NCBI GenBank assembly: GCA_030017715.1
Contig: JASEIU010000001.1
Coordinates: 210,677 to 274,676 of the forward strand
Length of the DNA: 64,000 nt
Direction of reading: 5' to 3'
Source of the DNA: Candidatus Saccharicenans sp.
GTDB lineage: Bacteria > Acidobacteriota > Aminicenantia > Aminicenantales > Saccharicenantaceae
The notes beneath the pieces were generated by a model. It did not search any database. It worked only from the letters and a program-made list of their open reading frames with translations, and had not been told where the DNA came from. Positions within the stretch are counted from its first letter, which is position 1. Every line of letters starts with the position of its first letter. Positions 8,720 through 18,675 of this stretch are shown here, in pieces. A program made the translations under genes and the position numbers.

Positions 8720-11700
8720 CATACAATCCCTTCTAAAAGGAGGTCTCTTTTCCTACCAAAATGTGGCGGCATAATCCACTGCAGTATGGGTCGCAATCCC
8801 TTCTAAAAGGAGGTCTCTTTTCCTACGGGGGCGGGGCGTAAACCCCAGGCCCGGTGGCAAGTCGCAATCCCTTCTAAAAGGAGGTCTCTTTTCCTACAGA
8901 GCCGTAGGCTGGTGGTGGCGGAGTCCGGCGGGTCGCAATCCCTTCTAAAAGGAGGTCTCTTTTCCTACAAAGGTTAATGGAAGAGGAAATAGCAGAACTG
9001 GAGTCGCAATCCCTTCTAAAAGGAGGTCTCTTTTCCTACTTGACCCCTCTGACAAGAGGGGACAGGCGGGCTTCCGTCGCAATCCCTTCTAAAAGGAGGT
9101 CTCTTTTCCTACACTCGGTGAGGAGCAGGCCGAGTCCGGCCGGGTGTCGCAATCCCTTCTAAAAGGAGGTCTCTTTTCCTACGATATACACCAGTCGGTA
9201 GGGCTCGTCTGTGGGGGTCGCAATCCCTTCTAAAAGGAGGTCTCTTTTCCTACTCGGCCACTTGGAGGGAATTCCCCTGGTCTCCAGGAAGTCGCAATCC
9301 CTTCTAAAAGGAGGTCTCTTTTCCTACCTGGCCCTGTTCGGGGCTTTGTGCTCGCCCTGGACAGGTCGCAATCCCTTCTAAAAGGAGGTCTCTTTTCCTA
9401 CCCCCAGGAACTGAAGGCCCTGGGGGAAAAACTGGGTCGCAATCCCTTCTAAAAGGAGGTCTCTTTTCCTACCCGAAGCAATTCGGGACCTGAAGAAGCT
9501 CTGGGGTCGCAATCCCTTCTAAAAGGAGGTCTCTTTTCCTACACGAAACCGGCGCTCCCTGCTTCCGAGTCCAGGTGGAGAGTCGCAATCCCTTCTAAAA
9601 GGAGGTCTCTTTTCCTACCTGGGGGGGGTTGAAGGCCTCCCGGCCTCGGAGGTCGCAATCCCTTCTAAAAGGAGGTCTCTTTTCCTACTGGGCCACAATC
9701 CAGACCCTCTCGCGCCGGTGCGTCGCAATCCCTTCTAAAAGGAGGTCTCTTTTCCTACTGATATAAAGATTTTTATCGATAGTTTTTCTGGTAGTCGCAA
9801 TCCCTTCTAAAAGGAGGTCTCTTTTCCTACTTGATTTTATTTCTGACCCCCTGGAAGTAGCGGTCGCAATCCCTTCTAAAAGGAGGTCTCTTTTCCTACT
9901 TCCAAAAACGGGAAATACGGTAAATATTACAGGTCGCAATCCCTTCTAAAAGGAGGTCTCTTTTCCTACGAATCCCCGGTCTTAACAGGTATTCTCCAGG
10001 AAAAGTCGCAATCCCTTCTAAAAGGAGGTCTCTTTTCCTACTTGATTCGGTGCTCGAAGAGGTTCGCAGAAACAGGTCGCAATCCCTTCTAAAAGGAGGT
10101 CTCTTTTCCTACGGCGGGCAGGGTTTTCCAAGCCTTTGTCAGGGGCTGGGTCGCAATCCCTTCTAAAAGGAGGTCTCTTTTCCTACACGTGCGTTAAGTC
10201 AATTGGTTTTATCAATATCGAGTCGCAATCCCTTCTAAAAGGAGGTCTCTTTTCCTACTGTGGTGGCACTCAATACACTGTTTGGTGAGCTGGGGTCGCA
10301 ATCCCTTCTAAAAGGAGGTCTCTTTTCCTACAAGAAAATGAGAAAGGAACTCCAGTTTGTGAGGGAGCACGTCGCAATCCCTTCTAAAAGGAGGTCTCTT
10401 TTCCTACCTGGGGTTTTCTTTTTGGTTAGCTCCCTGGTCTTCGAGTCGCAATCCCTTCTAAAAGGAGGTCTCTTTTCCTACGAATACATTATGTCGCAAA
10501 GTCGAAATTGTTTAGTCGCAATCCCTTCTAAAAGGAGGTCTCTTTTCCTACAGAGTTAAAGTAAGTATTAATGGGATAACTTATTAGTCGCAATCCCTTC
10601 TAAAAGGAGGTCTCTTTTCCTACTCACGGTGGAAATCAGGGAAAATCAAATCCCGGAGTCGCAATCCCTTCTAAAAGGAGGTCTCTTTTCTTACCCGGGG
10701 GCTTTTTTTATAGTTTCTTCCCTGGTCTTTGAGTCGCAATCCCTTCTAAAAGGAGGTCTCTTTTCCTACTGGGTTGAGTTTGAGGTTGATGAGTGGAACG
10801 ACGTCGCAATCCCTTCTAAAAGGAGGTCTCTTTTCCTACCCCTGTGATGCAAAAAATATAAGACATAATGGGTCGCAATCCCTTCTAAAAGGAGGTCTCT
10901 TTTCCTACAGCACCATATGTAACAGATAATTCAAGCGGAGCAGTCGCAATCCCTTCTAAAAGGAGGTCTCTTTTCCTACGGAATCGTCTCCGGTTGTAAT
11001 AACTGGCGGGTGGGAGTCGCAATCCCTTCTAAAAGGAGGTCTCTTTTCCTACAAATATCATCCTGAAATTAAAACCTGGAAGCTTGGTCGCAATCCCTTC
11101 TAAAAGGAGGTCTCTTTTCCTACACCTGCCGGAGGGGAAAAACGCGGAGGCTGGCTACGTCGCAATCCCTTCTAAAAGGAGGTCTCTTTTCCTACGATTC
11201 GAAAATAATAGAATCGCTACAACTTGAGGAGGTCGCAATCCCTTCTAAAAGGAGGTCTCTTTTCCTACGCCCCGGTTCAGGCCGGATCGGCTTTCCGAAC
11301 CGGTCGCAATCCCTTCTAAAAGGAGGTCTCTTTTCCTACGTGGCCAGGGCGGCGAAGAAGCTTCCGGAGTACGCTGTCGCAATCCCTTCTAAAAGGAGGT
11401 CTCTTTTCCTACCTCGACCGGAGCGGAAAGGTATTTCAGTTTTTCGTCAGTCGCAATCCCTTCTAAAAGGAGGTCTCTTTTCCTACCCGGAACTGGCTGC
11501 CAAATTCTTGGCAGCCGCTGGTCGCAATCCCTTCTAAAAGGAGGTCTCTTTTCCTACAAGGAAATGGAAAAAGAAAAAAAATTTGATGCCTTGTCGCAAT
11601 CCCTTCTAAAAGGAGGTCTCTTTTCCTACCCATTACTGGAAAGTTAGTATTTTCCAGGAATGGAAAAGTCGCAATCCCTTCTAAAAGGAGGTCTCTTTTC

Positions 11701-14700
11701 CTACATGGTAAGTTTTATAGAATTGAAAACCAATTTGTGCGGGTCGCAATCCCTTCTAAAAGGAGGTCTCTTTTCCTACCCTTACCTTGAGATGGGTCGG
11801 TTAGAGAAACTGGGGGTCGCAATCCCTTCTAAAAGGAGGTCTCTTTTCCTACGATTTTCAGCGCAGTAGGGTTTATTGCGCTCAATAGTCGCAATCCCTT
11901 CTAAAAGGAGGTCTCTTTTCCTACTCGCCGTCCGGCGGTTTATAGCAAGAAAGGAGGAGTCGCAATCCCTTCTAAAAGGAGGTCTCTTTTCCTACTAAAG
12001 ATGAATTTTTAAAGCGTTTGTTTATTCTTGTCGCAATCCCTTCTAAAAGGAGGTCTCTTTTCCTACCAAAACAAGAATGATAATTATGAGTATTATAAAG
12101 GCCGGGTCGCAATCCCTTCTAAAAGGAGGTCTCTTTTCCTACCATGGAAAAATATCAAATAAGATTGGAGAATGGGTCGCAATCCCTTCTAAAAGGAGGT
12201 CTCTTTTCCTACTAGGAGATATAAGCAAGGAACGAGAAAACCAGGAGGTCGCAATCCCTTCTAAAAGGAGGTCTCTTTTCCTACTGGTTTAATTTTGTTA
12301 ATACTGGTGATTTCATTTGCGGGTCGCAATCCCTTCTAAAAGGAGGTCTCTTTTCCTACGAAAAATTTATTTTTAACAATGTAATTGTGGGAAAGTCGCA
12401 ATCCCTTCTAAAAGGAGGTCTCTTTTCCTACACAGGAGAAAGGTCTACCGGGTCAGAAGAATTGAGTCGCAATCCCTTCTAAAAGGAGGTCTCTTTTCCT
12501 ACAAAAAACATAAAGCATAATGGGCGGCCCATCGCGGGGTCGCAATCCCTTCTAAAAGGAGGTCTCTTTTCCTACTCTAATAATTATTATCACAATTATT
12601 TTAATCCTTACAGTCGCAATCCCTTCTAAAAGGAGGTCTCTTTTCCTACGGTTTCCTGAACCACTATAGTGGCAGGTTGGAGAGGTCGCAATCCCTTCTA
12701 AAAGGAGGTCTCTTTTCCTACCTGGAGAGAAATTTTGAAAAGAATTTTGGGGCCCCCTCGTCGCAATCCCTTCTAAAAGGAGGTCTCTTTTCCTACTGGA
12801 GTAAAAAAATGACAAATATAATAATTATTTATCGTCGCAATCCCTTCTAAAAGGAGGTCTCTTTTCCTACAAGGAAATGGAAAAAGAAAAAAAATTTGAT
12901 GCCTTGTCGCAATCCCTTCTAAAAGGAGGTCTCTTTTCCTACAGCGACGCCCTTGAGTACTTCAGGTTTATCGCTGGGTCGCAATCCCTTCTAAAAGGAG
13001 GTCTCTTTTCCTACTTATCGCCATGACGACATTTGGGTTGCGGGCATAGTCGCAATCCCTTCTAAAAGGAGGTCTCTTTTCCTACACAACGCCGCCAGCA
13101 CAGGGCCAGTTTCGTGTTGATGTCGCAATCCCTTCTAAAAGGAGGTCTCTTTTCCTACGAAATCTTTCGGAATTACCCCCTCTTCATGGAGTCGCAATCC
13201 CTTCTAAAAGGAGGTCTCTTTTCCTACACATTATTATCGCTACGTGTGTGGTGGAGTCTTGTCGCAATCCCTTCTAAAAGGAGGTCTCTTTTCCTACTAC
13301 CTACCTGGTGGTGTTTCGGGCCACTCGGTTGTGCGTCGCAATCCCTTCTAAAAGGAGGTCTCTTTTCCTACAGGTTGGGATGGAGGTGCGTTATGAAGTT
13401 GCACGTCGCAATCCCTTCTAAAAGGAGGTCTCTTTTCCTACCTACCGGCCTCTTTCAGGTCGTCGAGCGTGACTCGTCGCAATCCCTTCTAAAAGGAGGT
13501 CTCTTTTCCTACCCCAGAGAATAGAGGAAATATTTAACAGTTGAGTCGCAATCCCTTCTAAAAGGAGGTCTCTTTTCCTACACGGGGGACATGAGACTTT
13601 TGTAAGAAAGTCTCAGTCGCAATCCCTTCTAAAAGGAGGTCTCTTTTCCTACCTTCCTGGCCATGGACAAGGCCGGGAAGATTTACCAATTCTGTCGCAA
13701 TCCCTTCTAAAAGGAGGTCTCTTTTCCTACTCGTTACCACGGTCGAGGAATAAAATGACCACGAAAGTCGCAATCCCTTCTAAAAGGAGGTCTCTTTTCC
13801 TACAAAAAAAGGAAAAATGGATTAAAATCACAGCTAAAAGTCGCAATCCCTTCTAAAAGGAGGTCTCTTTTCCTACTCTTGAAATGGCGGTTAAAAAATT
13901 TTTAGGAGAGGTCGCAATCCCTTCTAAAAGGAGGTCTCTTTTCCTACCAGGTTTCCTGAACCACTATAGTGGCAGGTTGGGATGTCGCAATCCCTTCTAA
14001 AAGGAGGTCTCTTTTCCTACCAAAAATGAATAACAGATTAATAGTGTTGTTTAAGTCGCAATCCCTTCTAAAAGGAGGTCTCTTTTCCTACAAGACGGAA
14101 CAAACCGGAGGAAGGTCTACCGGGTCGTCGCAATCCCTTCTAAAAGGAGGTCTCTTTTCCTACAGGGCAGGGGGTTCACAATCCCCCCCAATGCCAGGAG
14201 TAGTCGCAATCCCTTCTAAAAGGAGGTCTCTTTTCCTACCAGGTTTCCTGAACCACTATAGTGGCAGGTTGGGATGTCGCAATCCCTTCTAAAAGGAGGT
14301 CTCTTTTCCTACCCCCCTGGAAGTAGCGAAGATAATTCGCTACTACCTGTCGCAATCCCTTCTAAAAGGAGGTCTCTTTTCCTACTTCCGCCGTGACGCA
14401 GACATCGTCACGGTGGAACTCGTCGCAATCCCTTCTAAAAGGAGGTCTCTTTTCCTACCTTCCACGTCGAGTATGCTGATGTGGAAGGAAAGTCGCAATC
14501 CCTTCTAAAAGGAGGTCTCTTTTCCTACATAAAGGATGTCCATTGGAGATACCCCGCCCTAAGTCGCAATCCCTTCTAAAAGGAGGTCTCTTTTCCTACC
14601 ACTGCGTCGGGCAGGTGGGTTGAGTTTGATGTTGTGTCGCAATCCCTTCTAAAAGGAGGTCTCTTTTCCTACGGAAGGAAAGGGGGAGTTTCTCCTGTAC

Positions 14701-16345
14701 AGGAAGGGTCGCAATCCCTTCTAAAAGGAGGTCTCTTTTCCTACCCGAGACCTCCGCGGCGAGTAGGCGAGCCACCCGCCCTGGTCGCAATCCCTTCTAA
14801 AAGGAGGTCTCTTTTCCTACCCCTATTCGAGCCCGTTCCCGTCGAACGCAAAAAGTCGCAATCCCTTCTAAAAGGAGGTCTCTTTTCCTACGCTGATGTG
14901 GAAGGAAAGGGGGAGTTTCTCCTGTACAGGTCGCAATCCCTTCTAAAAGGAGGTCTCTTTTCCTACCTGATGGAAGAGGAAAATTATTACCTCTTCTATG
15001 CGGGTCGCAATCCCTTCTAAAAGGAGGTCTCTTTTCCTACGCGGTCGTCCACGTATCGGGCGGACGGTGGTGGGGTCGCAATCCCTTCTAAAAGGAGGTC
15101 TCTTTTCCTACACGCCTCCTGAAAGAAGAGCAATGAACCAGGTGAGCCGTCGCAATCCCTTCTAAAAGGAGGTCTCTTTTCCTACGGTAATAGTAAAGAA
15201 TGCCACTCTCCACAAGTCGCAATCCCTTCTAAAAGGAGGTCTCTTTTCCTACTGGCGGAAGACTCCACTTACCTAACCTATTATCTCCGTCGCAATCCCT
15301 TCTAAAAGGAGGTCTCTTTTCCTACTTGAAGCGGCCAGGGAGAGAGATGACCTGTTAGTCCCGGTCGCAATCCCTTCTAAAAGGAGGTCTCTTTTCCTAC
15401 TAGTGGTCGAGGAGGCCGGGGTGCGTGATATTACCCCGGTCGCAATCCCTTCTAAAAGGAGGTCTCTTTTCCTACGGAACCCCGACGCATTTAAGGAGGT
15501 TACCCAGTCGCAATCCCTTCTAAAAGGAGGTCTCTTTTCCTACGTTCAGGAGATTGAGAAAAACATATTCCGGGTGGGTCGCAATCCCTTCTAAAAGGAG
15601 GTCTCTTTTCCTACCCCATAAAACCACCACCTGGGTGGTGGTCTCCTGACGTCGCAATCCCTTCTAAAAGGAGGTCTCTTTTCCTACAAGAGGCCGCCCG
15701 TCGGATTGCGGCGGGCGACGTTGCTGTCGCAATCCCTTCTAAAAGGAGGTCTCTTTTCCTACGCACGGTACTACGAAGCCATACGCCTCCTGTGGGACGG
15801 GTCGCAATCCCTTCTAAAAGGAGGTCTCTTTTCCTACTTGAAAAACCTTGTTGGATAAGGGGGGGCGAAATGAGGTCGCAATCCCTTCTAAAAGGAGGTC
15901 TCTTTTCCTACAAAGAGAGGCTGGCACGAAATTTCGAAAGAAATGTCGCAATCCCTTCTAAAAGGAGGTCTCTTTTCCTACCTTCGCCCGCGTTGACAAG
16001 CGGGCAATGGGGCGCCTGGTCGCAATCCCTTCTAAAAGGAGGTCTCTTTTCCTACCCGGCGATTTATAGCAAGGAGGGAAAAATGAGAGAAGTCGCAATC
16101 CCTTCTAAAAGGAGGTCTCTTTTCCTACTTCCTCCTCTACCGAAAGGTTGTGGATTCCCGTCGCAATCCCTTCTAAAAGGAGGTCTCTTTTCCTACCTAC
16201 CGGTTAGGATGATAGCTGACCGCATCAGGTGGGGTCGCAATCCCTTCTAAAAGGAGGTCTCTTTTCCTACGAAACAGCTTATTTATGGAAAGTAAAAAAA
16301 GAAAAAAAGTCGCAATCCCTTCTAAAAGGAGGTCTCTTTTCCTAC
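8720..16345 (-). CRISPR. Large CRISPR array, 37-bp repeats, about 106 repeats and 105 spacers
   Basis: Written on the plus strand the repeat begins GTCGCAATCCC, has the core TTCTAAAAGGAGGT and ends CTCTTTTCCTAC (37 bp). Spacers are about 31-41 bp, mostly 33-37. I counted repeat starts from 8720 to 16309. Transcription is inferred from the minus strand: in that sense the repeat ends GGGATTGCGAC, giving an 8-nt crRNA tag ATTGCGAC. The leftmost repeat (8720-8756) is degenerate in its last four transcribed bases, as expected at the leader-distal end, and the conserved leader lies to the right. One other repeat (10658-10694) has a single change near its end (TTCTTAC). The array belongs to the type III-A cas genes that follow. 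Long open frames through the array come only from the periodic repeat. Confidence 0.98.
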
Positions 16346-16638
16346 CGCAAGGTCTTGTAAATTGATAAATATCAACAAGCTGCAAGACAGTTTGTCAGAA
16401 ATTTTACTCCACTGCTCACTTAGCAGAGAAATATTTCCGAAACGTTTCTTAACTTTAATGTTTCCCCCAGCCAATTTTATCATTCTTTCTCTCCTGACAG
16501 CTTACATATTATCTCAAACAATGCTTTCCTTCAAGATAAAATGCTCTATCTCATGACGACTTTGGCTACTCTTATGTTTTGTGGTCATCATATGTTAATT
16601 TTTTGTTGTTAATTGAAGATTTACAAACCATATGCTTA
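16346..16638 (-). promoter_or_regulatory. Leader of the large CRISPR array
   Basis: AT-rich non-coding region between the newest repeat and cas2b. It shares position-exact elements with the mini-array leader: GTCTTGTAA starting 7 bp from the repeat edge (16352-16360), TATCAACA starting 25 bp away (16370-16377), and a tandem palindrome starting 82 bp away (16427). The sequence between these elements has diverged, so the conserved blocks are the likely integration-anchoring and promoter/operator elements. Confidence 0.8.
16427..16449. promoter_or_regulatory. Tandem palindromic operator, site A (main leader)
   Basis: Two near-palindromic decamers of the form GAAAYRTTTC, here GAAATATTTC and GAAACGTTTC, are separated by one base and flanked by A and T. 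The 11-bp period puts both on about the same DNA face. This is one of four copies in the CRISPR locus. Confidence 0.7.
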
Positions 16639-16917
16639 TTATTTAAGGTGAAGGAAAACTCCTGGAGGCAATATTTCGTTGTTTCCAAGGGCAACTGTTT
16701 TAAATTCGCCTAAAACCGGATAAATTCTAACATCATCAGTACAGGGATCTATCATTCCCTTAAGTTCAGAAATTATTTCTTTTAGTTCTTCTTTATTTAA
16801 GATGCAGAAGAAAACGGATTTTTGTAGGTGCAGTCCTTTTCCTTTTAAATAGCGGCAGATTCTGGTAAGCCGTCTGTCTTCTGTGATGTCATAGGCGATT
16901 ACATAGGGCTGTTTCAT
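16639..16917 (-). CDS. cas2: CRISPR-associated Cas2, second copy (Cas2b)
   Basis: A 92-residue ferredoxin-like Cas2: strand 1 is YVIAYDI with the conserved Asp at about residue 10, then RLTRICRYLKGKG and QKSVFFC. Cas2 forms the central dimer of the spacer-integration complex with Cas1. It overlaps the end of cas1b by four bases (ATGA), so the two are translationally coupled and last in the cas2-cas1-cas1b-cas2b unit. It is clearly diverged from the other Cas2 in the window, so the duplication is not recent. Confidence 0.92.
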   Translation of the reverse strand: MKQPYVIAYDITEDRRLTRICRYLKGKGLHLQKSVFFCILNKEELKEIISELKGMIDPCTDDVRIYPVLGEFKTVALGNNEILPPGVFLHLK

Positions 16918-17726
16918 GATCTTAACTCCCTGAGCAGTGCGAAAAAGTCGTCGATAATAAGGTCCACGATATCAGATAATTTGGCCTTTTTATTTTCAAA
17001 ACGATGGACGATATTATGGAAGCCTTCCTCTAGCAGAATGAAATTATTAGACGATTCTTCCTCAACTAACTCTTTCCAGTTTTTCTGTTTGAAAAACAGA
17101 AGGCTATCTTCATCCGCTCTAACTTCCATAATGAACATCATATCAAGTAGAAAACCATAGTTAGCCCGTCTAAAATAACCGCCCAGATGGATATCAAGTC
17201 CCGCTTTGAGTATTTTATTGGCTAAAAAATTTCTGAGTAAGATTTCGATTTGGTTCTTAACAACCATCCAGAGCTGCAGACTGAGGGGTCGCATTTCTTT
17301 TAACCAGCACTGATAATCACCCTCACCAATTTCGTTTTTCAATTTGATCTGCGGTGAAAAGCGGCGGATTACAGCCATCTGTTGGAGCATTTTCTGGGTG
17401 TTAAGCCACTTTATGTACCTCATCATGTTCTCTGCACTTTTCAGGATTATTCTTTGCTCACGATAGTGAAAAGCAAGGCAATGGTTATAGGGAAGAAAAA
17501 GTGCATCCTGATGACCATCTTTTTCCATTAGGCTGATGGCTACATTATGTCTGGCCAAAAAGAAAACTGCCTGACTATCTATGATCACTCGTCCTCTCAC
17601 CAGAACAGTATCAAGTTCACTGATCAGCAGACTGCGAATTTTGGTATTTGGGTCTGCTATGATAAGATGAGTTCCATCAGTAGTCAAAAAGGTTTGGTCT
17701 TTGGTATTAACATACAGAGATTTCAT
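16914..17726 (-). CDS. cas1: Divergent second Cas1 (Cas1b), catalytic His replaced
   Basis: A 270-residue protein with a recognisable Cas1 N-terminal beta domain (SLYVNTKDQTFLTTDG; ISELDTVLVRGRVIID) and an all-helical C-terminal half. Aligning it by eye with the neighbouring Cas1: the Glu of the GLEGSAAASYF motif corresponds to E135 in IGEGDYQCW, and the Glu of SEPFRP to E201 in IMEVRAD. The catalytic His position (LHQFEYG) reads as Arg186 (FRRANYG). It is also about 50 residues shorter. It overlaps the end of cas1a by 20 bp and the start of cas2b by 4 bp. It may be an inactive or specialised partner subunit in a hetero-complex. Its identity as Cas1-like is fairly sure; its role is not. Confidence 0.8.
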   Translation of the reverse strand: MKSLYVNTKDQTFLTTDGTHLIIADPNTKIRSLLISELDTVLVRGRVIIDSQAVFFLARHNVAISLMEKDGHQDALFLPYNHCLAFHYREQRIILKSAENMMRYIKWLNTQKMLQQMAVIRRFSPQIKLKNEIGEGDYQCWLKEMRPLSLQLWMVVKNQIEILLRNFLANKILKAGLDIHLGGYFRRANYGFLLDMMFIMEVRADEDSLLFFKQKNWKELVEEESSNNFILLEEGFHNIVHRFENKKAKLSDIVDLIIDDFFALLRELRS

Positions 17727-18666
17727 CTTGCATTACCCACCTGGCCAAAGCTCGAACTTTTTCCGCCCATTGGGCTCTATTAACCCTGGCCCAGTTTTCG
17801 TAATATTCAAAAAATATTTTCCTTGAGTTCTTTTTTAAATAGCATGCCTGGAGTCCCTGTTCCTTATGATAGGAAAAGTTGGTTTCTTTGAGCTGTCGTT
17901 CTCTGATAAGATTGAAAACCATTTTGTCTATGTCAGGTCTAAAAGGTTCGGATAAGTCGCAGGCCAGCGATTCTCTTCCATATTCAAATTGATGTAAAAA
18001 ACCAATTGTTGGGTCGAATCCAGCTAGTTCAATTTCTCTGACAATCTCGAAATGCAGCAGAGTATAGCCGAGCGAGAGCAAGGAATTGACGGGGTCTCGA
18101 GGCGGACGGCGGTTACGACCATGGAAGTTTAGAGAAGCAGGAAAAACAAAACTCAACGCATGAAAATAACTGGCTGCCGCGCTTCCTTCAAGCCCGAGTA
18201 GCGATTCCAGATCTGATTGAAGGGGGATGGAATCCAGAATTTGTGAGATGGTGGTTATAGCTTTTATCAGTTCGTATTTGGCTCCAGGATTATAATCGAT
18301 AAGTGAAGTCAGCAAGTCCTTTTGTTTTTCCAGCTTGAATTTTATCAAGTCCTTGGCGATGGTCTGGGCAACTGGGCTGAGTGACTTTTCATACTGTCTG
18401 AGTCTGAGCAAACCGTTGCGATGCAGACGTCCGTGCAATCTTCCACGAAAAGCCAGGTTGCGGCCAGAAAGGAAGACACAGGAGATGTTACTCTGAGCGA
18501 GGCGATGAAAAATAATGGTTTCAATTTTCATGTTGCCAATTATGATGACTCGTTCAAGCGGATTAAGCGGAACCGTTCCCTTTCTATTGCCATTCTCAAA
18601 AAAAACCAAGCAGTTGCCTTCGATTCTAATTTCAGAGTCTTTTTGGTCAATGTAAAGTGTACCCAT
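17707..18666 (-). CDS. cas1: CRISPR integrase Cas1 (canonical copy)
   Basis: A full-length 319-residue Cas1, the metal-dependent integrase that inserts new spacers at the leader end. The expected ligands are present: E160 in GLEGSAAASYF, H225 in GFLHQFEYG and E240 in SEPFRPDID. No reverse-transcriptase or Cas6 fusion is present. It starts 9 bp after cas2a and runs 20 bp into cas1b. A tandem palindromic operator lies upstream of this unit, before cas2a. Confidence 0.97.
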   Translation of the reverse strand: MGTLYIDQKDSEIRIEGNCLVFFENGNRKGTVPLNPLERVIIIGNMKIETIIFHRLAQSNISCVFLSGRNLAFRGRLHGRLHRNGLLRLRQYEKSLSPVAQTIAKDLIKFKLEKQKDLLTSLIDYNPGAKYELIKAITTISQILDSIPLQSDLESLLGLEGSAAASYFHALSFVFPASLNFHGRNRRPPRDPVNSLLSLGYTLLHFEIVREIELAGFDPTIGFLHQFEYGRESLACDLSEPFRPDIDKMVFNLIRERQLKETNFSYHKEQGLQACYLKKNSRKIFFEYYENWARVNRAQWAEKVRALARWVMQDEISVC

Positions 18667-18675
18667 TGTTTTCTC

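Noticed and set aside
8977-16385. Many open frames of 60-150 codons with repeated SQSLLKGGLFSY or VAIPSKRRSLFL blocks
   Set aside because: They are translations of the CRISPR repeat in different frames; length comes from the 37-bp repeat lacking stops.
16914-18666. Possibility that the two cas1 frames are one frameshifted cas1
   Set aside because: Each has its own complete N-terminal Cas1 beta domain and start, and cas1a has all catalytic motifs, so they are two genes.
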